Assembly (NCBI GenBank): GCA_963578475.1
Contig: CAUZCL010000011.1
Location: forward strand, 49,805-113,804
DNA length: 64,000 nt
Reading direction: 5' to 3'
From: SMYC01 sp963578475
GTDB lineage: Bacteria > Acidobacteriota > Vicinamibacteria > Marinacidobacterales > SMYC01
In this document: positions 17,580 to 26,560 of the stretch, one piece after another
How the letters are laid out: the number at the start of each line of letters is the position of its first letter
Position numbering within the stretch: position 1 is the first letter of the stretch
Notes under the pieces: generated by a model
What the model was told of the DNA's origin: nothing
Seen by the model: only the letters and a program-made list of their open reading frames with translations
Databases searched by the model: none
Translations under genes and position numbers: made by a program

Positions 17580-17648
17580 TTCTCTTACGCTCTTACCAAC
17601 CAGAAGATGGCCACGTCTCTGTGGCCATTTCAAGGCGCCTCATGCTAC

Positions 17649-18287
17649 CTAGAAGCCGAAAAGAGTGACGTGCGGCAGGGCGAGCTTCGCGCGAACTCTG
17701 CGGCGATAAGCGCTTCTCACCGCCGCGTCATAGACCTTTTTCGGCATCCGTTCCCGATAGGAGGCGAGCGAGTTCTGAGACTCTCGGAGCAGCTCGCTCC
17801 GCACGTCGTCTTCGAGCTCGGCTTCGATCGCTTCGAGGAGCTCTTGGTCGATTGCGGTGAGATCGTCTTCGATTCCGACGAGGCTTTGGTCGGAATCGAT
17901 CGAGTCACGGACTCGTGAGGCGAGACCGCTCCCGGATGGGAGGTCGAGCGCTTCGATCGCCGCCGCAATCTCTTCGAGATGTCCGCTAGGGTCGAAGGGC
18001 GGCTCGGCGTCCTTTTCTCGCTCCCGCCCGCCGAGACTCACCTCACGAAACCGACGAAAACTCGCTTCCACAGTTTGACGGCAGTAGCCGAGCTTACGCG
18101 GCTTGGCGCGCGTTTTTGGTCGCTCGAATACGCGATCGATTCCTTCTTTGACGACCGGTAGCGGTATCCCCTGCTCTTCCCAGCGAAAGATGAGAAACCA
18201 TTCTGCCGGAGTGATGAATAGTGGGCTTCCTCGGCGCTCGACGAAATAATTCTCGACCGATCCATAGTAGTTTCCCTTGCCATCCAA
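17649..18287 (-). CDS. Conserved-looking hypothetical protein (212 aa)
   Basis: The N-terminal third reads NYFVERRGSPLFITPAEWF then FRWEEQGIPLPVVKEGIDR, a helical pattern resembling a small winged-helix or DnaD-like module. The middle is acidic and the C-terminal third is basic (RERMPKKVYDAAVRSAYRRR). No signal peptide, membrane helix or enzyme motif is seen. The gene sits 10 bases after birA and 70 bases before the methyltransferase on the same strand, so it is likely co-transcribed. The codon pattern and intact length point to a real gene. I do not recognise its family. Confidence 0.7.
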   Translation of the reverse strand: MDGKGNYYGSVENYFVERRGSPLFITPAEWFLIFRWEEQGIPLPVVKEGIDRVFERPKTRAKPRKLGYCRQTVEASFRRFREVSLGGREREKDAEPPFDPSGHLEEIAAAIEALDLPSGSGLASRVRDSIDSDQSLVGIEDDLTAIDQELLEAIEAELEDDVRSELLRESQNSLASYRERMPKKVYDAAVRSAYRRRVRAKLALPHVTLFGF

Positions 18288-18297
18288 AACAGTGTCC

Positions 18298-19170
18298 CTA
18301 CCTCAAATAAAGCACGTCATCCGAATACAGCACTCGACGCGTCCCATCAGAAGCCTCCACCGCCAGCCCACCGTCATCGGCAAGACCATGGATGACGGCA
18401 TGATAGCCCTCTCCCTCGCGCGGCTGGACGAGAACCTGCCGCCCACCATCAGCGGACGCGAGCTCGCGCCACCGGGCCAAAACGCGCACCGCTTCGCGCT
18501 CGCGCCACCAAAACTCGAAGCGCGACACGACGCGAGCCGCGACGGCTTCCGTCTCGAACGTCCCTCCATGAATCCTCTTGATGGACGTCGCTCGAGCGCG
18601 GACGTCCGCCCCAAAGCTTTCATGCGGCTGCGCCACGTTAATCCCGATTCCGACGACGAAGACCTCTGCCCGCGATCCTTTGAAAGAACCTTCACACAGG
18701 ATCCCGGCGAGCTTTCGCTCGTTCACATAGAGGTCGTTCGGCCATTGCAAGCGCACGTCGAGACCGCTGATTTCGTGAATCGCTTCCGCGGTCGAGACCG
18801 CGCTGAGAAGAGGCAGTAGCGAAGGCGGGAACTCACCTTCGGACCGGAGGAGGATACTCAGATAGAGTCCGCCTGGAGGCGATTCCCAGCGTCGTTTGAA
18901 GCGTCCCCGTCCGCCACTCTGCTCGCTTGCGAGAAAAAGACTTCCGTGAGGCGCTTCGTGCTTCGCATAAAAAAGAGCCAAGTCGTTCGTGGAAACACAG
19001 CGGTCGACATGGAGGATGAAGGCGCCAAAACTGGCACCTTGGGCTCTTAGTCTCGCGCCGAGGGAAGGTTTCGCGTTCGAGATCGCTACCCTGATTTCGG
19101 TATCTTCGACTTCAACGTGTCGATTTCTTTCTGGATGAGGCCTTCTGCCAAATCCGGAACGACTTCCCAA
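18298..19170 (-). CDS. birA: Biotin--[acetyl-CoA-carboxylase] ligase
   Basis: Class I biotin protein ligase (no N-terminal DNA-binding domain) that adenylates biotin and attaches it to the carboxylase carrier protein. Motifs: VDRCVSTNDLAL near residue 60, the adenylate-binding ASEQSGGRGRFKRRWESPPG near 85-105, LQWPNDLYVNERKLAGIL near 150, and VGIGINVAQ. A C-terminal SH3-like domain (VIHGLADDGGLAVEASDG) is present. The start is uncertain: the only in-frame initiator is TTG 19170, which overlaps the response-regulator 3' end by 85 bases; the conserved domain begins only about 50 residues later. Coupling to the upstream gene is likely. Confidence 0.9.
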   Translation of the reverse strand: MGSRSGFGRRPHPERNRHVEVEDTEIRVAISNAKPSLGARLRAQGASFGAFILHVDRCVSTNDLALFYAKHEAPHGSLFLASEQSGGRGRFKRRWESPPGGLYLSILLRSEGEFPPSLLPLLSAVSTAEAIHEISGLDVRLQWPNDLYVNERKLAGILCEGSFKGSRAEVFVVGIGINVAQPHESFGADVRARATSIKRIHGGTFETEAVAARVVSRFEFWWREREAVRVLARWRELASADGGRQVLVQPREGEGYHAVIHGLADDGGLAVEASDGTRRVLYSDDVLYLR

Positions 19171-20219
19171 GCGATCTCCTGGATGACTTTCGCGGAGAGC
19201 TTGTCGACGACACGTTGCGCGATGCGCTCGACGAGATCATCGTCTGAGCCGTCTGGCTCGGGGGCGCTCGGGGGCGCCATCTCCTCAAAAACATCGGCCG
19301 CCGCCGGTTCTATCGTCGCTGGCGCGTCGATGGACGGAATAGGCTCAGCCACATCATCGCCCGTCGGCACCACGAACGCGTCGGCAACAGCAAGGGGAGC
19401 CTCCATCGGGATCGCGATCGTGGGTGGCTCGGGAACCGTGGAGGCTGGCGCCTCGGGAGCCGGCGCAGCCGGTGCCTCAGGCATTTGGCTCCAGATATCG
19501 TCACCACTCGTGGGCGGAGCTGGTGCCGCCGGTACGTCCGGAGCGGCGAGCAGCATCGTGTGGTCTCCGGGGTCCATCGTAAGCTCGCGCTCACCCGCTT
19601 CCACGGCGAAGGCCTCATCGAGGCCCTCGATTGGAGCCGGCTCGATGGGCGGCGGCACCGGAGCTACAGGTACTTGCGGCCCTGCCACGGGCGGGGGCGC
19701 CTCTAACGAAGGAGGCTGAACGAGCACGGTCTCGTCTTCTATGGGTATGCCGGCGAAGTCAGGCTCCGGTGCTGGCGGCGGAGCGGCCGGGGGAGGTACT
19801 GGCGCAGGTGGCTGTACGGGCGCGGGCGCGGCTCGAGCCACACCGCCCGCCGCTCCCGCGAGAAGCTCCTTGACCTTCGAGACCAGTGTTTGAGGCTCGA
19901 ACGGTTTCGCGAGAAAGCCTTCACACCCTGCAGCCTTGGCGCGCTCTTGATCGAAAGGCTCGAACGCTCCCGTCAGAAGCAATACGGGAATTTGCTTCAA
20001 GTTGTCATTGGACTTGATGAACTCGCAAACTTCGTATCCGTTCTTCTCCGGCATGATGATGTCGCAGAGAACGATGTCCGGTCGGACGGAACGAATCTCG
20101 TCGATGGCCCTTTGCCCGTTTCCAACAGTATGAAGCTCGAAATTCTCGTCGGAAACTGTTAGCTCGATAACCTTTTGTACCGTAATACTGACGGCGGCGA
20201 GCAGGATTTTATGTCCCAT
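19086..20219 (-). CDS. Response regulator with proline-rich linker and conserved C-terminal tail
   Basis: A 377-residue protein with an N-terminal receiver domain (about residues 3-120: DIVLCDIIMPEKNGYEVCE with phospho-acceptor Asp, VLLLTGAFEPFD, and the switch Lys in GFLAKPFEP). A ~190-residue linker of Pro, Ala, Glu and Val follows, then a C-terminal module, ERIAQRVVDKLSAKVIQEI then WEVVPDLAEGLIQKEIDTLK, predicted as two amphipathic helices. There is no HTH or enzymatic output domain, so the tail probably binds a partner, as in FrzS/PilG-like proteins of delta-proteobacteria and acidobacteria. ATG 20219; a sigma70-like promoter lies about 90 bases upstream. The tail coding overlaps birA. 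Confidence 0.82.
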   Translation of the reverse strand: MGHKILLAAVSITVQKVIELTVSDENFELHTVGNGQRAIDEIRSVRPDIVLCDIIMPEKNGYEVCEFIKSNDNLKQIPVLLLTGAFEPFDQERAKAAGCEGFLAKPFEPQTLVSKVKELLAGAAGGVARAAPAPVQPPAPVPPPAAPPPAPEPDFAGIPIEDETVLVQPPSLEAPPPVAGPQVPVAPVPPPIEPAPIEGLDEAFAVEAGERELTMDPGDHTMLLAAPDVPAAPAPPTSGDDIWSQMPEAPAAPAPEAPASTVPEPPTIAIPMEAPLAVADAFVVPTGDDVAEPIPSIDAPATIEPAAADVFEEMAPPSAPEPDGSDDDLVERIAQRVVDKLSAKVIQEIAWEVVPDLAEGLIQKEIDTLKSKIPKSG

Positions 20220-20307
20220 CACCCTTCCTTCCGGCTATCCGCGATCGATCGGCCTTATCCTGGCATACGAAGCGCAATTAAGAATACGTGATTCCGTAAG
20301 TTTGAAA

Positions 20308-20337
20308 ATGGTAGCATCGGGGCGGGGATCGTGTCAA
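20308..20337 (-). promoter_or_regulatory. Predicted sigma70-type promoter for the response regulator gene
   Basis: On the minus strand, TTGACA (20332-20337) and TACCAT (20308-20313) are separated by 18 bases and lie about 90 bases before the ATG at 20219. The -35 box is perfect and the -10 box matches 4 of 6. Confidence 0.5.
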
Positions 20338-20362
20338 CCGAGGCAACATCATAATTCCTTCC

Positions 20363-20770
20363 TTACGAAGGCTTTAGCCGTTCGAACAGGAAGTCGGTGA
20401 TTTCGGTCGTTCTCGAGGCGGGCGGGAAAACCGCCGCCACGCCCATGTCCAAAAGAACGGAGACATCCTGGTCGGGGATGATCCCCCCCGCAAAGAGGAG
20501 CACGTCGCTCATATCCTTCTCTTTCAGGAGCTCAAGGATGCGGAACAATAAATGTTGATGCGCACCGGAGAGGATCGACACGCCGATGGCATCGACATCT
20601 TCTTGAAGCGCGGCCTCCACGATCTGCTCGGGCGTCCGACGAAGGCCCGTATAAATCGCTTCCATGCCCGCATCTCGCAGCGCGCGCGCGACGACGAGCG
20701 CCCCGCGGTCATGCCCGTCGAGCCCCGGTTTCGCCACTAGGATTCGAAGGCGGCGCGGGGAAGCCGTCAC
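20363..20770 (-). CDS. Cobalamin-binding protein (methylmalonyl-CoA mutase C-terminal domain type)
   Basis: A 135-residue free-standing B12-binding Rossmann domain: VAKPGLDGHDRGALVVARA carries the DxHxxG motif whose His coordinates cobalt, followed by GVSILSGAHQHL (SxL motif) and LLFAGGIIP (GG motif). Such small subunits pair with a separate methylmalonyl-CoA mutase large subunit. None is in this window; instead its start overlaps the stop of the fused mutase gene by four bases (ATGA), so the two are made together. It might provide a second mutase with its cofactor domain, or assist IcmF. The C-terminus looks complete. Confidence 0.88.
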   Translation of the reverse strand: MTASPRRLRILVAKPGLDGHDRGALVVARALRDAGMEAIYTGLRRTPEQIVEAALQEDVDAIGVSILSGAHQHLLFRILELLKEKDMSDVLLFAGGIIPDQDVSVLLDMGVAAVFPPASRTTEITDFLFERLKPS

Positions 20771-23700
20771 ATTGCTCTCCGATATTGCCCACCCACTTCG
20801 TAGAGCGCATGGGTGATTTGGCCAAGGCTCGCTACCCGAACCGTGTGCATCAACTCGGCAAAGACGTTTCCGTCGGCGCCCGCCGCCTTCTTGAGACGCG
20901 CGAGCGCATCAGCCGTTTCTCCCGCGTGACGGGTCTGGAAGGCACGCAGGCGATCGATTTGGTCACGCTTTTCCGGGTCCGACGCGCGCGCGAGCTGCAC
21001 CTCGCGAGGCGGCTCGGCTTCGGAAGTGGAAGTGCCGGTGGCGGTATCGGGATCGAGGAAACAGTTCACGCCAACGATGGGCAGCTCACCGCTGTCTTTT
21101 TTGAGCTCGTAGTGAAGCGACTCTTCCTGAATGCGGCTTCTTTGATATTGGAGCTCGATCGCACCCAAGACGCCTCCGCGCGCGTCGATGCGGTCGAGCT
21201 CCATGAGCACCGCTTCTTCCACGACGTCGGTGAGCTCTTCCATGATGTAAGAGCCTTGAAGCGGGTTCTCGTTCTTCACGACGCCAAACTCTCTGTTGAT
21301 GATCTGCTGAATGGCCATTGCTCGGCGCACGGACTCCGCCGTCGGCGTCGTGATGGCCTCGTCATAGGCGTTGGTGTGGAGCGAGTTGCAGTTATCGTAG
21401 ACCGCGGTCAACGCTTGGAGCGTCGTGCGGATATCGTTGAATTGAATCTCGTGCGCATGCAGCGCGCGGCCCGAAGTCTGGATGTGGTATTTGAATTTTT
21501 GGCTGCGCTCGTTCGCGCCGTAGCAGTGCTTCAAAACACGCGCCCAGAGCCGTCTTGCGACCCGTCCCATGACCGAATATTCCGGGTCGAGCCCATTGCT
21601 GAAGAAAAAGGACAAGTTTGGCGCGAAGGAATCGATGGACATGCCTCGAGCGAGGTAGTACTCGAGATAGGTAAAGCCGTTGGCGAGAGTGAAGGCGAGC
21701 TGCGTCAACGGATTCGCCCCGGCTTCCGCGATGTGATAGCCCGAGATCGATACCGAGTAGAAATTCCGCACATTCTTGTCAATGAAAAACTGCTGTACAT
21801 CACCCATCAGGCGCAGCGAGAACTCTGTCGAAAAGATACACGTGTTCTGCGCCTGTTCCTCTTTCAAGATGTCCGCTTGGACGGTGCCGCGGACCACGCG
21901 GAGAGCTTCGCTTGCGATACGCTCGCGCTCTTCAACGCTCGGCGCCCTGGCCTGCTCCCGCTCGAATCGCTCCACCTGCTGGTCGATGACCGTGTTGAAG
22001 AACATGGCGAGGATGGTCGGCGCAGGACCGTTGATTGTCATCGACACGCTCGTCAGAGAGTCGACGAGATCGAAGCCGGCATAGATCTCTTTCATGTCGT
22101 CGAGGGTGGCGATCGAGACGCCTCCCTCGCCAATCTTTCCGTAGATGTCGGGCCGCTCATCCGGCTCTTCACCATAGAGGGTAACGCTATCGAAGGCCGT
22201 CGAAAGACGCTTCGCTTTGTCGCCCTGCGAAAGAAAGTGGAAGCGCTCGTTCGTGCGCCGTGGCCCGCCCTCACCGGCAAACTGGCGGCGCGGAGACTCT
22301 TCGCTGCGTTTGAAGGGATAGACACCGGCGGTGAACGGATACTCGCCGGGGATGTTCTCATTCAAACGAAAACGCAGGATCTCGCCCCAATCCTCGAACC
22401 GAGGAAGAGCCACCCTGGGAACAACACTCCCGCTCAACGTCTTCGTCCGAGCTTCAACTTGGATCTCGCGTCCTCGCACTTCGAAGCCCACTTTTTGTCG
22501 AGCGTAACGGGACTTAAGCTCGGGCCAAGTCTCGATGAGCCGCCAGCTCTCATCATCAAGATCCTTCCGCAGCTCATCGTACCTTCGGCGAAGCGCAGCC
22601 TCGACCTCTGGCTCAGGGCACTCTTTGGCAGCGCCGTCGAGATGTTGCAAGCGCCGGGCGATACCCACTTGCTGCTCGACGCGGGCGCGCTCGCTGCGAG
22701 CAAGCTCGACAATCTCGCCGAGATAACGCACGCGCTTGTCCGGGATGAGCGCATGACGTATTCCTGTCGAGACACCGGCAGGGACGCTCAACGAGGATTT
22801 TGGCAGCTCGGGAACGAGAACGCGCATGCGTTCGAGCAGATGCAAATACAGAGCGGTGACGCCGCGATCACCGAACTGGCTCGCGATGGTTCCGTAAATA
22901 GGCAGCGCGTCATCGCCCACGTCGTGCGCAATTTGTTTGTTCCTGCGAAACTGCTTGCGCACGTCGCGAAGCGCGTCATCGCTGCCACGACGATCGAACT
23001 TGTTTACCGCCACCACGTCGGCAAAGTCGAGCATGTCGATCTTCTCGAGCTGCGAGGCCGCGCCATATTCCGGGGTCATGACGTAGAGGCTCACGTCGCA
23101 GATATCCGCAACGGCCGAGGACCCCTGTCCAATGCCGCTCGTCTCGACGAAAATGATGTCGAAACCGGAGGCTTTGAGAATCCGGACCGCTTCGTCGGTT
23201 GCGCGGGAGAGCTCGGAGCCCGAGCCACGCGTCGCAAGACTCCGCATGAAGACGCGTTCGTGGTCGATCGCGTTCATGCGAATGCGGTCACCGAGAAGCG
23301 CACCGCCCGTCTTTCGCTTCGACGGGTCGACTGACACGATTCCGATCCGAAGCTCGGGCGCATCCGCCACGAGCCTTCGTACGATCTCGTCCGTCAAAGA
23401 GCTCTTCCCTGAGCCTCCGGTACCCGTGATGCCGAGGACGGGCACGCTTCGCTTCGCGGCGATCTTCCCGATACGTTTGTCGAGCTCGGCACCCAGCCCG
23501 GATTCGTCGAGCTCGGCCTGGGTGATGAGACGCGCGAGCTTAGAGGCTTCGCCCGCTTCGAGCCAGGACAAATCGCCGTTCGAAGAGACGGGCGCAAGCG
23601 CAAAGTCCGCTTCTCTCACCATATGGTCGATGATCCCCGCTAGGCCGAGACTCAAGCCGTCTTCCGGAGAGTAGATCTTGGTGACGCCGTAGGCTTCGAG

Positions 23701-24039
23701 CGCTTTGATCTCGCTCGGGATGATGACTCCACCGCCGCCGCCGAACACTTTGACATGCCGAGCGCCGTCCTCGCGAAGCCGGTCGACGAGATAGCGGAAA
23801 TATTCGTTGTGGCCGCCCTGATAAGAGCTCACCGCGACCGCCTGCGCGTCTTCTTCGATGACGGCGTCCACGATCTCCGCGACGGAGCGATTATGCCCGA
23901 GGTGGACCACTTCGACGCCACGCGCCTGGAGCAGGCGGCGGATGATGTTGATGGAAACGTCGTGGCCGTCAAAAAGCGACGCGGCCGTCACGAAACGTAC
24001 GGAATGAGTGGGCTTGTAGCGCGTCTCGGAGGTCGTCAT
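20767..24039 (-). CDS. icmF: Fused isobutyryl-CoA mutase IcmF
   Basis: A 1090-residue fusion typical of IcmF, which interconverts isobutyryl-CoA and n-butyryl-CoA (some also pivalyl or isovaleryl-CoA) with adenosylcobalamin. Domain order: N-terminal B12 domain (ASLFDGHDVSINIIRRLL, DxHxxS-type His, residues ~10-140); a MeaB-like G-protein chaperone (GITGTGGSGKSSLTDEIVRR P-loop at ~205, VDPSKRKTGGALLGDRIRM, VAVNKFDRRG for the NKxD guanine motif), then the substrate-binding TIM barrel (~560-1090; FDSVTLYGEEPDERPDIYGK, SISGYHIAEAGANPLTQLAF, FFFSNGLDPEYSVMGRVARR). The chaperone fused in cis protects the radical cofactor. It is coupled to the downstream B12-domain gene. Suggests branched-chain acyl-CoA metabolism. 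Confidence 0.95.
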   Translation of the reverse strand: MTTSETRYKPTHSVRFVTAASLFDGHDVSINIIRRLLQARGVEVVHLGHNRSVAEIVDAVIEEDAQAVAVSSYQGGHNEYFRYLVDRLREDGARHVKVFGGGGGVIIPSEIKALEAYGVTKIYSPEDGLSLGLAGIIDHMVREADFALAPVSSNGDLSWLEAGEASKLARLITQAELDESGLGAELDKRIGKIAAKRSVPVLGITGTGGSGKSSLTDEIVRRLVADAPELRIGIVSVDPSKRKTGGALLGDRIRMNAIDHERVFMRSLATRGSGSELSRATDEAVRILKASGFDIIFVETSGIGQGSSAVADICDVSLYVMTPEYGAASQLEKIDMLDFADVVAVNKFDRRGSDDALRDVRKQFRRNKQIAHDVGDDALPIYGTIASQFGDRGVTALYLHLLERMRVLVPELPKSSLSVPAGVSTGIRHALIPDKRVRYLGEIVELARSERARVEQQVGIARRLQHLDGAAKECPEPEVEAALRRRYDELRKDLDDESWRLIETWPELKSRYARQKVGFEVRGREIQVEARTKTLSGSVVPRVALPRFEDWGEILRFRLNENIPGEYPFTAGVYPFKRSEESPRRQFAGEGGPRRTNERFHFLSQGDKAKRLSTAFDSVTLYGEEPDERPDIYGKIGEGGVSIATLDDMKEIYAGFDLVDSLTSVSMTINGPAPTILAMFFNTVIDQQVERFEREQARAPSVEERERIASEALRVVRGTVQADILKEEQAQNTCIFSTEFSLRLMGDVQQFFIDKNVRNFYSVSISGYHIAEAGANPLTQLAFTLANGFTYLEYYLARGMSIDSFAPNLSFFFSNGLDPEYSVMGRVARRLWARVLKHCYGANERSQKFKYHIQTSGRALHAHEIQFNDIRTTLQALTAVYDNCNSLHTNAYDEAITTPTAESVRRAMAIQQIINREFGVVKNENPLQGSYIMEELTDVVEEAVLMELDRIDARGGVLGAIELQYQRSRIQEESLHYELKKDSGELPIVGVNCFLDPDTATGTSTSEAEPPREVQLARASDPEKRDQIDRLRAFQTRHAGETADALARLKKAAGADGNVFAELMHTVRVASLGQITHALYEVGGQYRRAM

Positions 24040-24124
24040 GACTTTGGCCCCAGTTTACTCCGGGCGGCGCTCATGCGAACAGAAACCGAGCCCGAGCTCT
24101 ACGGGCAGCGAAGAACGGAGTCGC

Positions 24125-24439
24125 TTAGAGCTCAGCCTGAGGCGGCGGCGCGAGCTCTTCCTGAGTCTGGTTGATGAGCTCTTTGAGCTCTTTGCCGGGC
24201 TTGAAATAGGGAACTTTCTTGGCGGGCACGTCGACGCGCTCGCCCGTCTTCGGATTACGCCCCTTACGGGACTCGCGCTGCCGGATCCGGAAGCTACCGA
24301 AGCCTCGAAGCTCGATCTTGTCGCCACGGTGGAGAGCATTGATGATGCTCTTGAAAACGGTATCTACGATGATCTCAGAGTGTTTTTTGGTCAGATCCGA
24401 CACTCGCGACACTTCTTCGATCAGTTCCGCTTTCGTCAT
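24125..24439 (-). CDS. HU/IHF family DNA-binding protein
   Basis: A 104-residue histone-like protein with the family pattern MTKAELIEEVSR, IIVDTVFKSIINALHRGDKI and ELRGFGSFRIRQRESRKGRNP followed by a C-terminal helix (GKELKELINQ). The RNxxxRNP-type arm is present with Pro at the tip (NPKTGERVDVPAKKVPYFKPG). It bends DNA as a dimer. The residues resemble IHF beta more than HU. Located 86 bases downstream of rpsA on the same strand, the classical rpsA-ihfB order. GGGAG lies 9 bases before the ATG. Confidence 0.92.
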   Translation of the reverse strand: MTKAELIEEVSRVSDLTKKHSEIIVDTVFKSIINALHRGDKIELRGFGSFRIRQRESRKGRNPKTGERVDVPAKKVPYFKPGKELKELINQTQEELAPPPQAEL

Positions 24440-24525
24440 GACTAAAAGACTCCCTTCTCAAATGCTCGAGCAGCCCGGCCCGGAACTCTTGTCGTGAGCG
24501 CCGACGCCGGGCCACTGCAGAGATC

Positions 24526-26310
24526 CTAATCTTCCGACTCGCTCTCCATCTTTTCCGTAGCGTCGGTCTCTGGATTGGCTCGAGAGCTCGAACCCCAGTC
24601 CGCCCCGAAATCCGCAACGTCTCCCAAAGTGGCATTGGGAGAGCCTTGGCTCGAGTAATGCGCTTCGTAATCGTCGACGTTGACCGCTCGAATCGAGAGC
24701 CCGATCTTGCGCTCCTGCTGCGACATCTTGATAATCTTCATGCGGTAGGAGTCGCCGACCACGAGCTTGCCTTCGGCTTGTTCGACGCGCTCGTCGTCCA
24801 CTTCCGAAACGTGCAAGAGACCTTCGATTCCTTCCTCGATCTCGATGAAGGCTCCGAAATTCGTGAACCGGACCACTTTGCCGTCCACCACATCACCTTC
24901 CTGATGACGGTTGAAGAACTCTTCCCAGGTGTCCTCACCCATCTGCTTCAAACCGAGCGAGAGACGCTGGTTCTCTGCGTCGATGTTCAGAACGAGAGCG
25001 TCAACGGTGTCGCCCTTCTTGAGAACTTCCGAGGGATGGCTGATGCGCTTGTTCCAGCTCATGTCGGAGATGTGGACGAGGCCGTCGATACCTTCTGCTA
25101 CTTCGACGAAGGCGCCGAAATCAGTGAGGTTTCGCACTGTGCCTTCGATGCGCGCACCCGTCTGATATTTTTCAGCCAGCTGCTGCCACGGGTTTGGCTC
25201 GATTTGTTTGAGGCCGAGGCTGATGCGACGCTCTGCACTATCGACCTGGAGCACCATGGCTTCCACGTCGTCGCCGACATTGAGCACTTTTGAAGGGTGC
25301 TTCACCCGCTTGCTCCACGACATCTCGGAGACGTGGATAAGGCCCTCGACGCCTGGCTCGAGCTCGATGAAAGCTCCGTAATCGGTGAGGCTGACGACTG
25401 TGCCTTTCACTCGCTCGCCGGTGGGAAAACGCGACTGGGCGGATTCCCACGGGTCGGGCGAAAGTTGCTTGTAACCAAGCGAGACTCGCTCTTGCTCGCG
25501 GTCGAACTTTAGTACGACAACCTCGATTCGGTCGCCGACGTTGAACAGCTCCGACGGGTGCTGGATACGCCCGAAGGACATGTCCGTGATGTGGAGCAGG
25601 CCGTCTATGCCGCCAAGATCGATGAAAGCGCCGTAATCGGTGAGGTTCTTGACGACCCCACGAAAGACGCGGCCTTCTTCGAGCGCGTCGAGTGTTTCCG
25701 ACTTTCGCTCGGTGAGACCTTCTTCGAGCACAACTTTGCGGGACAGAACGATGTTGCTACGCTTCTTGTTGACTTTGATGACGCGCATCTCGAGCTCTTG
25801 CCCTTTCAAGCTGTCGAGATTGTGCATCGGGCGCACATCCACTTGAGATCCGGGCAAGAACGCACGCACCCCGATATCTACGGCGAGGCCGCCTTTGATG
25901 CGCTCGATGACACGCCCTTTGACGATCGCTTTGCTGTTATAAGCATCTTCGATGACGTCCCAGATTTTCATTTTTTCGGCTTTCTCGCGCGAGAGCACGA
26001 GATAGCCATTCTTGTCTTCGGCCTTTTCCAGAAGAACGTCAACGGTGTCACCGGCTTTTATCGTGATCGCTCCGGTCTCGTCCCGGAACTCGTTGATGTT
26101 GATCATACCTTCGGACTTGTACCCGACATCGACGACCACTTCGGTGTCCGAGACCTGCAGCACTTTGCCCGACACTACTTCGCCCTCGGCGATGTTGCTG
26201 TTATAAGCGTCCAGAAGCTTTTCGTATTCCTCGGGGGGCATGAAATCTTCGGTTAGCTCCCCGTCACCTCCTTCGACGAGGCTTTCGGTTAAGTTGTTGG
26301 TTTCCACCAT
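24526..26310 (-). CDS. rpsA: 30S ribosomal protein S1
   Basis: A 594-residue protein with six S1 RNA-binding repeats (beginning about residues 33, 118, 205, 290, 377 and 464), of which repeats 3-6 are most alike (LTDYGAFIDLGGIDGLLHI, LTDYGAFIELEPGVEGLIHV, LTDFGAFVEVAEGIDGLVHI, FTNFGAFIEIEEGIEGLLHV). It binds mRNA leaders and the 30S subunit during initiation. ATG 26310 follows GGGAGGA; an upstream frame extension in the leader has no similarity. The C-terminal 60 residues are Ser/Glu-rich. A strong promoter candidate lies about 145 bases upstream, leaving a long leader in which S1 autoregulation could operate. Confidence 0.96.
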   Translation of the reverse strand: MVETNNLTESLVEGGDGELTEDFMPPEEYEKLLDAYNSNIAEGEVVSGKVLQVSDTEVVVDVGYKSEGMININEFRDETGAITIKAGDTVDVLLEKAEDKNGYLVLSREKAEKMKIWDVIEDAYNSKAIVKGRVIERIKGGLAVDIGVRAFLPGSQVDVRPMHNLDSLKGQELEMRVIKVNKKRSNIVLSRKVVLEEGLTERKSETLDALEEGRVFRGVVKNLTDYGAFIDLGGIDGLLHITDMSFGRIQHPSELFNVGDRIEVVVLKFDREQERVSLGYKQLSPDPWESAQSRFPTGERVKGTVVSLTDYGAFIELEPGVEGLIHVSEMSWSKRVKHPSKVLNVGDDVEAMVLQVDSAERRISLGLKQIEPNPWQQLAEKYQTGARIEGTVRNLTDFGAFVEVAEGIDGLVHISDMSWNKRISHPSEVLKKGDTVDALVLNIDAENQRLSLGLKQMGEDTWEEFFNRHQEGDVVDGKVVRFTNFGAFIEIEEGIEGLLHVSEVDDERVEQAEGKLVVGDSYRMKIIKMSQQERKIGLSIRAVNVDDYEAHYSSQGSPNATLGDVADFGADWGSSSRANPETDATEKMESESED

Positions 26311-26427
26311 GCTTGGTTTGATTCCTCCCAGAACTCGATCGATTTGCAGGGGAGCGCGCAAACAGCCGAGATTGCTTTTTTGGGGATGGGCTCGCTATTA
26401 ACGGGGCGCGCTAACCTGCAAGCTGTT

Positions 26428-26457
26428 ATCCTACTCTATTTAATTGGTTTATGTCAA
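26428..26457 (-). promoter_or_regulatory. Predicted promoter for rpsA in an AT-rich island
   Basis: On the minus strand, TTGACA (26452-26457) is followed after 18 bases by TAGGAT (26428-26433). The surrounding bases are AT-rich in an otherwise GC-rich window. It sits in the 250-base gap between cmk and rpsA; the rest of that gap shows no gene. Confidence 0.55.
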
Positions 26458-26560
26458 GTCGCGTGCGGCATTCGGCGTTCACCATTCGGGGTTCAGGGGC
26501 CGCCGGGGGGCGCCTCTTGTTGGGTACATGGCCACCTTGATCTTCGGGACAGGTTGGGTG

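Noticed and set aside
19117..19719. Ser/Gly/Ala-rich 200-codon frame on the plus strand
   Set aside because: It is the complement of the proline-rich linker of the response regulator.
20785..23334. 849-codon open frame on the plus strand
   Set aside because: It is the antisense of icmF; GC-rich codon bias keeps the opposite frame open. No domain or start signal is visible.
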